This document shows, one piece after another, positions 4,807 through 12,508 of a stretch of 32,840 nucleotides of DNA. Origin of the DNA: a virus; IMG/VR virus record IMGVR_UViG_3300031539_000171, positions 1 to 32,840 of that record; one strand, 5' to 3'. The first letter of the stretch is position 1. Every line of letters starts with the position of its first letter. The notes under the pieces were generated by a model, which saw nothing but the letters and a program-made list of their open reading frames with translations, had not been told where the DNA came from and searched no databases. The position numbers and the translations under genes were made by a program.

Positions 4807-6575
4807 TAAAATTCTAATTCGGTACCTTCCTCACCCCCGCCAAGATCTTCACCTCCACCGAGTTCACCTCCGCCTCCGAATTCTCCACCACCAAATCCAC
4901 CACCAGCTTCACCACCAGCAGCTTCTCCGGATCCATTAGCAGCATTTAATCTAGCATAAGCAGATATAAGTTTTCTAACTTCTTCATTAGTTTCTGCTAT
5001 ATATTTACTATTTAATTTAAGATCAATATCTGATAATTGCATATATTTTTCTACTAAAAATTTAGGAGCAAAGAAAGGAACATCAACAGGTGATCCATCA
5101 GGACCAACACTCGGATGGGTTATACCCATTAATTTAGATACTAAATCTGCTCCGGCAGATGCAACTTGTCTTTCTTTAGCAACAGTAAATAAATTTTCTT
5201 CTATAAATAAAAGACCTATTGCTCCCTTTAGATTTTTATCATTTTCAAATTCGGGATGTTTAAGAACAAATTGATACCAAGTAGGTTTAAGAAGTATTTC
5301 TTTAAATATTGATCTAATACGATTAATGAAATATGAGAATCTAACTTCTTCTCTTGCAATACTATCATTGCCAACAGACCAATTAGGTCCTTCTCCACCA
5401 CCGCCACCACCACCGGATTCAAAACTTGAACCGAATCTACTTTCTGGAACCTTTGATTCCACAATGAATCTCATCCAGAAATATTTAAGAGCTTCAGTAT
5501 CTCCTAAATTATAACCTTCTGGTTTAAATGAATCTACTTCTGTTTGTGTTCCATCCTTAGATGGGAATATGTATGTTTTTGCAAATGAAAAGTTTGGTTG
5601 CCCATTAACTGTAATTTCACCAGATTCGTCAGCAATGTTAATATCTTCTTTGTACATACCACGAAGTTCTGCTAATCTTGTTCTTGCTTTTGCTTCTGAT
5701 TGAGTTCCAATAGGAACAACAATTTTCATTCTATATTGAGCATTGATAACGTTCCAAATAATTCTGGAATTTTCAAGAGTTCTAAGCATATTAAAAGAAC
5801 GAACTAATCTCTCAACATAAGAAAGTCTGGAGATGAAGTTCGTTCTTGCCCATGACATGTAAATTAAGTTGGCATCTAATAATTCCCTTTGTCTTTCTGA
5901 ATCACCTCTATATTGAATCCAAACTTTATAGTCATTTCCTTCTTCATCTTTCTTTAATTCTGGTTCTAATGAAACTGGATCAAGTTCTTTAAAGCCAATT
6001 ACATTTTGGGCATCATCTTTAGCATCTACATCATAAATAATTTCGAATGCTAAAAATCCATCAATCAATAATTTTTTACAATAGTGCCATGCATCATGGC
6101 CATTGTTAAATCCAAATGCATAATAAATCTTTTTATAAGCAGCATTTAAATCATCTATAATTTCTTTAGCCTTATCTTGTTTTAAAACAGATTTTAAAAC
6201 TCGAGTATTTGGATATGCAAAATAATTATTATCGTCTAAAATAATAGCTTCATCAGCAATTATTTCTAAAACGTGTTCAATTTCACCATTCATTGCAAAT
6301 CTTCTAAGGAAATCTCTTCTTGTGGGATATTCCTTATCATAATAAGCTATAAATTCCTTTTGATTAATGTCACCACCTGAAAATATCTGAGATTGGCCAT
6401 AAAGGTTATACATGTTATCCTCTATAGCTTCAGTAATACCTATAGCCTTTGACTGTTTAATTATTCTGTCATCCCATTTCATGCCTAATGCAGAAAGATA
6501 ACGAAGGTTTCTCTGTATATTAGCTATGAATCCAGATGGTCTTCCATCAATATTTCTAAGCGTAAATCCCGCCAT
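4806..6575 (-). CDS. 20: Portal vertex protein, T4 gp20-like
   Basis: It forms the dodecameric portal at the unique capsid vertex, the site of DNA entry and neck attachment. The 589-aa length is close to T4 gp20 (524) plus a tail. Family-typical stretches are SYVERLVRSFNMLRTLENSR, the IWNVINAQYRMKIVVPIG core strand, and VDSFKPEGYNLGDTEALKYF before ESKVPESRF. T4 gp20 has the matching LGEIADIEYF and NVPISRL. Two oddities: a Gly8-type insertion near residue 387 (ESGGGGGGGEG), just after the VPESRF segment, and a Gly/Glu-rich repeat tail from ~548 to the end. A 13/14 match to the late motif precedes the ATG. Confidence 0.93.
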   Translation of the reverse strand: MAGFTLRNIDGRPSGFIANIQRNLRYLSALGMKWDDRIIKQSKAIGITEAIEDNMYNLYGQSQIFSGGDINQKEFIAYYDKEYPTRRDFLRRFAMNGEIEHVLEIIADEAIILDDNNYFAYPNTRVLKSVLKQDKAKEIIDDLNAAYKKIYYAFGFNNGHDAWHYCKKLLIDGFLAFEIIYDVDAKDDAQNVIGFKELDPVSLEPELKKDEEGNDYKVWIQYRGDSERQRELLDANLIYMSWARTNFISRLSYVERLVRSFNMLRTLENSRIIWNVINAQYRMKIVVPIGTQSEAKARTRLAELRGMYKEDINIADESGEITVNGQPNFSFAKTYIFPSKDGTQTEVDSFKPEGYNLGDTEALKYFWMRFIVESKVPESRFGSSFESGGGGGGGEGPNWSVGNDSIAREEVRFSYFINRIRSIFKEILLKPTWYQFVLKHPEFENDKNLKGAIGLLFIEENLFTVAKERQVASAGADLVSKLMGITHPSVGPDGSPVDVPFFAPKFLVEKYMQLSDIDLKLNSKYIAETNEEVRKLISAYARLNAANGSGEAAGGEAGGGFGGGEFGGGGELGGGEDLGGGEEGTELEF

Positions 6576-6584
6576 AGTCTATGT

Positions 6585-6598
6585 TTTATTTAATTTAT
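6585..6598 (-). promoter_or_regulatory. Late-promoter-like motif before the portal gene
   Basis: ATAAATTAAATAAA on the coding strand, one mismatch from ATAAATAAAATAAA, 9 nt from the portal ATG. Confidence 0.4.
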
Positions 6599-6602
6599 AT
6601 AT

Positions 6603-7283
6603 TTATCTTTTATCCCAGTACAAGCTCTGTATTTGTTTTTGGTTCATTCCTGTAAATGCATTTCTTGAATCATAAAAAGGAATATAGTTCCATTCACAAT
6701 ATTCTACCATCCTGAGATTTCTTATTTTCTTTGTTTTATACTTCCTAAATCCATATTTAAAATTAGCGTTTGCTGCTTTAGAAAAAATATCTATGATTGT
6801 TTTTCCTTCTGGAGTGCCGGCAAAATTTATGAATTTCTTATTTAATGCTAATTTATTAAAATCGGTTGTTTTTTCTAAATTTTTAAAAAATGCTTCATAA
6901 CTTCTGTAATATCCTTCTAAAAATTTTACCCTTTCTAAGTTAGGTAAAAAGTTAAAATTTATTCCAGAAAATGTATCTTTATCTATGCCTAAACAAAACA
7001 CTATAGGAATATGATCAACATATTCTTTTTCTTTAGAACCAACTTTTATTTTGTCTTTCCCTAATTCTGGAGGATAAATGAATGTATAAATAAATCCAGG
7101 TAAAGGAAATCCTCCATTTTTTGCTATCATCAAACTTTCTTGATCAGTTGATTCAATTTCCCATAATTTTTTATCACCTCTTAGGTCTTCTACAATATAT
7201 TTAGTAAATAACGTATCATACGCTATATCTTTTATATTGTTGATATTCAATAATGTTTTATATTTTTCAATAGGAGGTTCCAT
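6603..7283 (-). CDS. Probable virion protein with a SGINFNFLP motif, unassigned
   Basis: This 226-aa protein lies between the gp4-like gene and the portal, so it is probably structural or packaging-related. The middle contains FIYPPELGKDKIKVGSKE, then DHIPIVFCLGIDKDTFSGIN and NFLPNLERVKFLEGYYRSYE. I associate the layout 'proline-rich strand, xPIV, GxNxxxLPxxxRxxFL' with a conserved T4-like structural protein whose number I cannot name with confidence. The C terminus is basic (RKYKTKKIRNLRM). It begins 5 nt after the gp4 stop, clearly in the same operon. DNA end protector gp2 is one possibility but is not supported by any residue I can point to. Confidence 0.7.
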   Translation of the reverse strand: MEPPIEKYKTLLNINNIKDIAYDTLFTKYIVEDLRGDKKLWEIESTDQESLMIAKNGGFPLPGFIYTFIYPPELGKDKIKVGSKEKEYVDHIPIVFCLGIDKDTFSGINFNFLPNLERVKFLEGYYRSYEAFFKNLEKTTDFNKLALNKKFINFAGTPEGKTIIDIFSKAANANFKYGFRKYKTKKIRNLRMVEYCEWNYIPFYDSRNAFTGMNQKQIQSLYWDKR

Positions 7284-7288
7284 TGGAA

Positions 7289-7876
7289 TTACTTATTTTC
7301 ATGCCAGAATCTTCCTAAGATTCTTTCTAGGGTATGTTCTGTAAACACATAGAATTTACAGCCATTACGTTCTGACCATTCTTTCATTGCTGCAAATTTT
7401 GCTTCATTTATAAGAAATTCTCTAGCTGCTTTATTGAATTTTCGTTGTTCTGCTAAAGGAGCATCTCTATCTGGTGGGAGCGGCTTTTTTAATTTGTACG
7501 ATGGTTTGATTTCTACAAAAATCTTTTCCTTTTCATCTTCACCTCTATCTAATTCAAACCAAAAATCTGTATTGTAATTTTTAACTTCCCAATTTCTTGG
7601 ATCGTTTGGATCTAAACCTAATTTAGCACATTCTTCTAATTTCGAAACTCTATCATAATAAGGAATGGTAACAGGTTCGGATGACCATCTTGTTACAGAT
7701 GGAGACATGTCACAAAATTTACAAAAACCATATTCCCAAGAACTTCTATAAATTACTAACTCAGGATCACCTATATATTTGTCTAAATTTTTAGGTTTAT
7801 AATATCCTTGTTTAGTTTTTGCAGTTGGTTTTTGATCAGGTTTATGCCATTGTTTGTATGAATTGTTATAAGCCAT
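7289..7876 (-). CDS. 4: Head completion protein, T4 gp4-like (TnsA-type nuclease fold)
   Basis: It acts after DNA packaging to finish the head so that tails can join. The 195-aa protein has the family start QGYYKPKNLDKYIGDPELVI, then YRSSWEYGF (E48), the WSSEPVTIPY strand, the D104-containing strand (YNTDFWFELD) and VEIKPSYK (E122, K124). The E...D...ExK series is the TnsA-like catalytic layout, and all residues are present. Adjacent to the portal and sigma genes. Homology to T4 gp4 (also called gp50/65) is from recognised motifs, not alignment. Confidence 0.88.
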   Translation of the reverse strand: MAYNNSYKQWHKPDQKPTAKTKQGYYKPKNLDKYIGDPELVIYRSSWEYGFCKFCDMSPSVTRWSSEPVTIPYYDRVSKLEECAKLGLDPNDPRNWEVKNYNTDFWFELDRGEDEKEKIFVEIKPSYKLKKPLPPDRDAPLAEQRKFNKAAREFLINEAKFAAMKEWSERNGCKFYVFTEHTLERILGRFWHENK

Positions 7877-7885
7877 ATAAGTCTT

Positions 7886-8233
7886 TTATAGATTATATAT
7901 CTGGTGTTGACTTATAGAAACTTTTGAGGATTTTGGCATATTGCCGTAGAGTTTTCTCCAACCTTTAGCAAAACCATTTTTAATTATTTGAGTATAATAA
8001 GCAAAAGCATTTTGAGATTTTTCAGGATCATATCCTCTCCAATACATATAACAATCCATTATAGCAAATTGAATACAATCTTCTTTATCTTCTGTGTAAA
8101 TATAATTTAATTTATTTGCAAATTTTTGGGCCATCAATATTAACATATCTAATGCTTCTGCAGACAATTCCCCCTTCTCTTTTGAAGCTATAATAGCTTC
8201 TCTTAGATCTTTGTTTTTAACGTGGTGTGCCAT
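7886..8233 (-). CDS. 55: T4 gp55-like late sigma factor, copy A
   Basis: It should recruit host RNA polymerase to phage late promoters. The 115-aa protein aligns with T4 gp55 over its core: VKNKDLREAIIASK corresponds to VNNKELLQAIIDWK, and DPEKSQNAFAYYTQIIKNGF to [20 protein letters not shown]. T4 gp55 is 185 aa, so this one is short and ends soon after the core (KVSISQHQIYNL). An obvious LDFLYE-type clamp-binding tail is missing. It lies 3 nt after the second copy, in one transcript. Assignment is by motif recognition. Confidence 0.8.
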   Translation of the reverse strand: MAHHVKNKDLREAIIASKEKGELSAEALDMLILMAQKFANKLNYIYTEDKEDCIQFAIMDCYMYWRGYDPEKSQNAFAYYTQIIKNGFAKGWRKLYGNMPKSSKVSISQHQIYNL

Positions 8234-8236
8234 ATT

Positions 8237-8572
8237 TTATGTTTCTTTTATTTTCTTTTTAAATTTTGATACTGATTGGGCAAATGAACACCTTATCACT
8301 TGAGACATATAAGCAAAAGCGTTTTCAGATACTTCTGGATTATATTTAGTGAAATGTTTACCACAGGATACGAAAGCTAAAACTTCTGCTAATATAGATT
8401 GATCTATTGCCTCTGCGACTTCCATTTCTTTTAACCATGGCCATACATATCTGTGCGATAACGATGTTATCATTTTTGATACCATTTCCACGGCATTTTC
8501 TGTAAGCTTTCCTATTTCTTTAGATTTGATAAGTTCTTCTCTTAATTCATCATTACGAACGTATTTCTCCAT
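8237..8572 (-). CDS. T4 gp55-like sigma factor, copy B (paralogue)
   Basis: The frame is open from an ATG at 8644, but the ATG at 8572 (MEKYVRNDELREELIKSKE) lines up with the start of copy A and follows an A-rich leader. That gives 111 aa. It shares the copy A framework: RNDELREELIKSKEIGKLT / KNKDLREAIIASKEKGELS, and YNPEVSENAFAYMSQVIRCSF / YDPEKSQNAFAYYTQIIKNGF. The middle differs, including an extra aromatic WPWLKEM segment, so it may have a different promoter or polymerase contact. An ATTGTT/AACAAT hairpin lies just before the ATG. An upstream terminator (8682-8712) means the pair probably has its own promoter between 8573 and 8680. Confidence 0.75.
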   Translation of the reverse strand: MEKYVRNDELREELIKSKEIGKLTENAVEMVSKMITSLSHRYVWPWLKEMEVAEAIDQSILAEVLAFVSCGKHFTKYNPEVSENAFAYMSQVIRCSFAQSVSKFKKKIKET

Positions 8573-8681
8573 ACTTAATTGTTTTTTAACAATAATTAGT
8601 GTTTTATGTGAAAAATTTTTATTAATTTTTATGTGAGTACACAAGCAAAATCACTTAAAAATTAAAGTATACCTATTTTAT

Positions 8682-8712
8682 AAAGAAAAGCGGAAATAGT
8701 TTTATCTCCGCT
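8682..8712 (-). terminator. Intrinsic terminator after the 95-aa membrane protein gene
   Basis: On the minus strand AGCGGA...TCCGCT (plus 8689-8694 and 8707-8712), extended by G-U and A-U pairs, is followed by TTTCTTTA. It separates the membrane-protein operon from the sigma pair. Confidence 0.7.
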
Positions 8713-8737
8713 AAAGTATTTTAAGAAATTGTTAAAA

Positions 8738-9025
8738 TTAATTTTCTGCTAAGGTTCCGGTGAGTTTGTTTAATTTCTCTAATTGCTCATTTTGTTTTTC
8801 TATTTGTTCTGTATGAACAATAATAGCTGATTCCATTTCTGGTAATTTTTTATCTAAATAAGTTTTTAAACTATCAAATTCTGTTGTCACATAATCAACT
8901 TTTTCTTGAAATTTAGGTTTACAAATAGTAGCATCTATTATAGCATATCCAAATAAAATTGCTAGAATCATGGCTATAAGAAATGATGACCATGTTATTT
9001 TAATAGATTTTTTGGTTTTTTGCAT
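8738..9025 (-). CDS. Membrane-anchored coiled-coil protein, hypothetical
   Basis: The 95-aa protein has a positive N terminus (MQKTKKSIKIT), one membrane segment (FLIAMILAILFGYAII, ~15-30) and then a long helical, heptad-rich domain (IEKQNEQLEKLNKL). That predicts a type II protein with an extracytoplasmic coiled coil, the layout of inner-membrane spanins (Rz). No lipoprotein partner is visible nearby, so the spanin idea stays a guess. It is the last gene before a terminator and 8 nt behind a second protein of similar design. Confidence 0.7.
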   Translation of the reverse strand: MQKTKKSIKITWSSFLIAMILAILFGYAIIDATICKPKFQEKVDYVTTEFDSLKTYLDKKLPEMESAIIVHTEQIEKQNEQLEKLNKLTGTLAEN

Positions 9026-9033
9026 TTTATTGA

Positions 9034-9573
9034 TTATTTTATAATTGGCTTAGCTTTTATACTAAATTTTGATGAATCAATAGATTCTGGATTTCCAAAT
9101 TCATCTAATGGAATAAATTCTACTTCTCCTTTATATGTGCTTGGATTTTCGAATTCTTTAGGAGTATATGCTTTTTGTAATTTCTCATAAGATTCATTTA
9201 ATAATGTTAATCTTTCAAGAATTTCTGATGTATTTTCTCCTCCTTGTGAAATAATCAAATCTAATTTTTTGTTAGTATTTTCATTTAGTTCTTCAACTAA
9301 AGTATAAATGTTTTCTAAATAATCTAATATTTCAGAGTTATACGCATATTGTGCTTTTCTGAAATCATCAAATCTATCTATTAAAGTATAAGTGGTTTCT
9401 ATTGTTTGCTCTATTTTAGCTAATTCCTTATCCTGACCATTAGACACTTTTTTAGAGAATAAGAAATAACTCCCAAGAATTATTAATGACATAACCAGAA
9501 TGTACTTCAGTACAGTCGGAGTTTTCTCATAAAATTGATTAAAATTGAATTTTTCAAATTGAACAATTGCCAT
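9034..9573 (-). CDS. Membrane-anchored helical protein, hypothetical
   Basis: The 179-aa protein has a short N-terminal part, one membrane segment (~22-41, VLKYILVMSLIILGSYFLF), a KK stop-transfer, and a helical region to ~residue 135 (YLENIYTLVEELNENTNKKL). The C-terminal part is proline- and strand-rich (VEFIPLDEFGNPESID). It shares the plan of the next gene (8738-9025), and the two probably act together at the host envelope. No family is recognised. Confidence 0.7.
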   Translation of the reverse strand: MAIVQFEKFNFNQFYEKTPTVLKYILVMSLIILGSYFLFSKKVSNGQDKELAKIEQTIETTYTLIDRFDDFRKAQYAYNSEILDYLENIYTLVEELNENTNKKLDLIISQGGENTSEILERLTLLNESYEKLQKAYTPKEFENPSTYKGEVEFIPLDEFGNPESIDSSKFSIKAKPIIK

Positions 9574-9621
9574 GTTTTAATTAATGACGTTTCATAGTGC
9601 ACCTAAGTGCATTATTTTAAT

Positions 9622-9650
9622 TTAGAACTCTTATACAGAAAGAGTTCTAA
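9622..9650 (-). terminator. Hairpin around the stop codon of the 931-aa gene
   Basis: TTAGAACTC (9622-9630) and GAGTTCTAA (9642-9650) are perfect complements, with the stop codon (9631-9633) in the loop. The following minus-strand sequence is AT-rich without a clean T-run, so termination may be partial. Confidence 0.45.
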
Positions 9651-12426
9651 GTAGAGCCACCGGAGCAGATGAAACCTCTTGGGTTCCATTTGCATTTTTA
9701 ACAATTCTTACTTCGTCAGTATCTCCTACTGCTTGAGTAAAATCTGTAACATTAATTAAAACATTTTCAAGAGCCTCACCAGAGGTTTCATCAATTAAAA
9801 CACCTTCAACAAAATTATCTGGATTTGCAAAGTCATTGATGTTTTCTAGAATCCTAATTTGTGATTTTGGTAAAATTGATGTTCTTCCTTCAACTAATAC
9901 GTTGACAGGTTTTTCATCTTCGGCATCATTCCACTCATTAAACTTAACAAAACAATTACTTACTTTTACAGGTGTGTTACCCATAAAAATGCCACATTTA
10001 ACATATTGTTCAAATAATGACTTAGTAGTTAAGTTTTGAAGTGTTACTTTATCGAATTTATATGGAGGTTTTGTTATTTCAACTTGTTTTTCTCCAACAA
10101 CTTTTACTTTGTTAGGAGCAACTTGTTTGGTAGAATATTGTATTTGAACAAGTAAGTCACCATTACTCATTATTCCAACAACATTACCTTTTTTACCATC
10201 AACTGTTACCTCGTCAAGAATTTGAGCATCTTCGTTTAAACTCTTAAACTTTTTTTTTACGTTTTTGGATTCAGTAACTTTCTTTTTAAGAAATACTCTT
10301 GGAACATTTGCCGGTCTTTCTTTAACATCAACATCTTCAACTTCAACTTCATCTTCACTTTCCATATCGGTTTGTTCTAATTCCTCAGGTGCTACTTCAG
10401 CAGGTTCTGCTTCCATTTCAATTTCTTCAGCTGCTTCATCTTCTCCTTCTTCAGAAATATCCTTCTTGGGATCGTATTCTTCATCTTCATCTTCTTCAGC
10501 TGGCAATTCTTCCTCTTCTTCATCGCCTAATCCAATTTCTTCTTCTCCACCTTCTTCTTCAGCTCCGATTTCTTCTTCTCCACCTTCTTCTCCACCTAAT
10601 TCTCCTTCTTCGCCTTCAACTTCTCCAGCTTCTTCTTCGCCTTCAATTTCTTCCTCTTCTTCTCCAGCTTCAGCAGCATCTGCAGCAGCTTCAACATTGT
10701 CAACACCTAAGTCAACTTCGTCATCTTGAATTGATGGTGAGTCGCCAAGAAGTTCTGTTTGATCGTCCTGGAATGTTATTTCAGAAGCGGGAGAGTCTTC
10801 CATGTGCTCAGCACCTACAACGACACCTGCAGTTTGGTCAACTTCTTCTCCTTTTGCAGTAGAAGTTGGTTCAGGAATTGGAACAGTATACTTTTCTCCG
10901 TCAACGTCAATACTAACTGTAACACCTTCTGCTACACTAGTATATTTTTCAATTTCGTTAACATAATCTTTATACTCTTCTTTAACTTCTTTAAGTTCTT
11001 CCTGTAAAGCTTCTAATACTTGTGAAGTAACTTCATTTATAGGTTGATTATTAAATTTTTCTATTTTTTGATTGAGATCAGTTATATAATCTCTATATGC
11101 TTTCTTAGCTTCATTTATTTGAGCTAAAATCTTTTCTTTATTCGGTAAAATATCAGCAAATGTCTTAGATACATCAAATCTCATATGTTCCATCATTACC
11201 TTCTCAGCTTGGATTGGGTTAATGTTTCTATAGAACGTAGTTTTGTTATTTGTAGGATCATAAGTAGTGATATAGATATTGTTTCTTAATTTAATGATAT
11301 CAGCCGCATGGCCTTCATCTTCCTTAAGATAAACTCTTTTAGCAAAATCTATTTCAACTATTTCATCATAGTTTTTCATAAGAGCCTCTGCTAACATAAA
11401 GAAATGAGTGTTTCCAGTCCATTGAGAAACTTGTGCAGCATCTTTAAGCTCTTGTTCATTCATTGAATGAGTATTAATAGTAACAACACCTTCACTAATA
11501 ATAGCTTTGTCACTTCCAACATAAAGTGTTATTTCTTTCTTTCCAATTTCTACATTAGGAAGGTTAACAGCTTCACATAATCTTTTAAAGCTTTCATCTA
11601 TTTTTTCAACTTCGGCTTTCTTAAGTTTATTAACGTTATTTCCTTTTTTAACATAAAAACTGCCTTTGATATTAAATAAAACTTCATTTTCTCCTAAATA
11701 CATAAGAGGTGAATAAACTTTATCAATATCGGCTTGACCATTCGCATATTCTAATTGAAGATCAGTTGCATCTACCATTACGATATTAATAATATCTCTT
11801 ATAAATGGATCATAACTAAACTTAACAAGAGTTTCCTTTAAGAAACTTTTTGTTTGCTCAGTTTTATTTGCAAGATAATTGTTAACCACATCTTCAATAA
11901 GAGGCAATAAATAATTGCTCTTAGTTGCCTTCATAGTTTCAATAATCTTAGTGATATCAATATCATTTCTGTACTGAGAAACTCTCTGAGATAATGCATC
12001 TAATTGAGTAGTAACGCCAGATACCCAATTGTATTCGCCAGCCAAAGCAGAAATGAAATCTTCATAAATAAGAACCTCTGGATATTGATTTATCTTTTCT
12101 TCAAAATGCTCTAATATTCCCATGAGGGTTTGATCATCCTTTGCTTCTGTTTCTTTAAGAATATTTATAGCCTTTCTAACACCAATATTCTTGATGGAGA
12201 AAAGTCTTTTCTCATTCGTTAACCACTCTGCAATTAATTCATTTTCAGGATGTTTTTCTAATCCTTCAAATAAATTTTCCATGGCCACTCTTTCTATTTC
12301 GAATCTAGCTTCTGGAGTTACACCATTGTAAATTGCAGAACTCATTGCTGCGATTGTTGTTTCGCATAATGATTTAACCTCTGGCAAGGTAGTAGTTCTC
12401 TTAAGTTCGTTAATCTTTGCTATCAT
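9631..12426 (-). CDS. Large acidic probable virion protein (931 aa)
   Basis: This is the longest gene in the window. Residues 1-~500 are helical (MIAKINELKRTTTLPEVKSL), followed by a charged coiled coil (~440-500, LQEELKEVKEEYKDYVNEIE). Residues ~550-700 are an extreme Glu/Gly/Ala-rich region with imperfect EEGGEEEIG units. A basic stretch (FLKKKVTESKNVKKKFKSLNE, ~707-731) follows. The C terminus is strand-rich and domain-like (~735-931). FKSLNE fits the L/I-x-E type of T4 prohead protease sites. Its place in the virion block and the late-type motif upstream suggest an abundant structural or internal protein. No family is recognised. Confidence 0.8.
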   Translation of the reverse strand: MIAKINELKRTTTLPEVKSLCETTIAAMSSAIYNGVTPEARFEIERVAMENLFEGLEKHPENELIAEWLTNEKRLFSIKNIGVRKAINILKETEAKDDQTLMGILEHFEEKINQYPEVLIYEDFISALAGEYNWVSGVTTQLDALSQRVSQYRNDIDITKIIETMKATKSNYLLPLIEDVVNNYLANKTEQTKSFLKETLVKFSYDPFIRDIINIVMVDATDLQLEYANGQADIDKVYSPLMYLGENEVLFNIKGSFYVKKGNNVNKLKKAEVEKIDESFKRLCEAVNLPNVEIGKKEITLYVGSDKAIISEGVVTINTHSMNEQELKDAAQVSQWTGNTHFFMLAEALMKNYDEIVEIDFAKRVYLKEDEGHAADIIKLRNNIYITTYDPTNNKTTFYRNINPIQAEKVMMEHMRFDVSKTFADILPNKEKILAQINEAKKAYRDYITDLNQKIEKFNNQPINEVTSQVLEALQEELKEVKEEYKDYVNEIEKYTSVAEGVTVSIDVDGEKYTVPIPEPTSTAKGEEVDQTAGVVVGAEHMEDSPASEITFQDDQTELLGDSPSIQDDEVDLGVDNVEAAADAAEAGEEEEEIEGEEEAGEVEGEEGELGGEEGGEEEIGAEEEGGEEEIGLGDEEEEELPAEEDEDEEYDPKKDISEEGEDEAAEEIEMEAEPAEVAPEELEQTDMESEDEVEVEDVDVKERPANVPRVFLKKKVTESKNVKKKFKSLNEDAQILDEVTVDGKKGNVVGIMSNGDLLVQIQYSTKQVAPNKVKVVGEKQVEITKPPYKFDKVTLQNLTTKSLFEQYVKCGIFMGNTPVKVSNCFVKFNEWNDAEDEKPVNVLVEGRTSILPKSQIRILENINDFANPDNFVEGVLIDETSGEALENVLINVTDFTQAVGDTDEVRIVKNANGTQEVSSAPVALLRTLSV

Positions 12427-12455
12427 AGCTTTTGCGTTATTTAAATTATGAAGAT

Positions 12456-12469
12456 TTTATTTTATATAT
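12456..12469 (-). promoter_or_regulatory. Late-promoter-like motif before the 931-aa gene
   Basis: An exact ATATATAAAATAAA, 29 nt from the ATG at 12426, the widest spacing among the copies. Confidence 0.5.
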
Positions 12470-12508
12470 TTATTGTTTACATACAAATTCTTTCTTTTTC
12501 CTAATAAG

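Noticed and set aside
5228-5464. A 78-aa minus-strand ORF inside the portal gene
   Set aside because: It is an alternate frame of the well-supported portal, open because of Gly codons.
8573-8644. N-terminal extension of the second gp55-like gene from the ATG at 8644
   Set aside because: The extra 24 residues do not align with the paralogue, which begins like the ATG at 8572.
10265-10862. Plus-strand frames coding Ser- or Leu-rich proteins
   Set aside because: They are the antisense of the Glu-rich repeat of the 931-aa gene; the repetitive codons leave the other frames open by chance.
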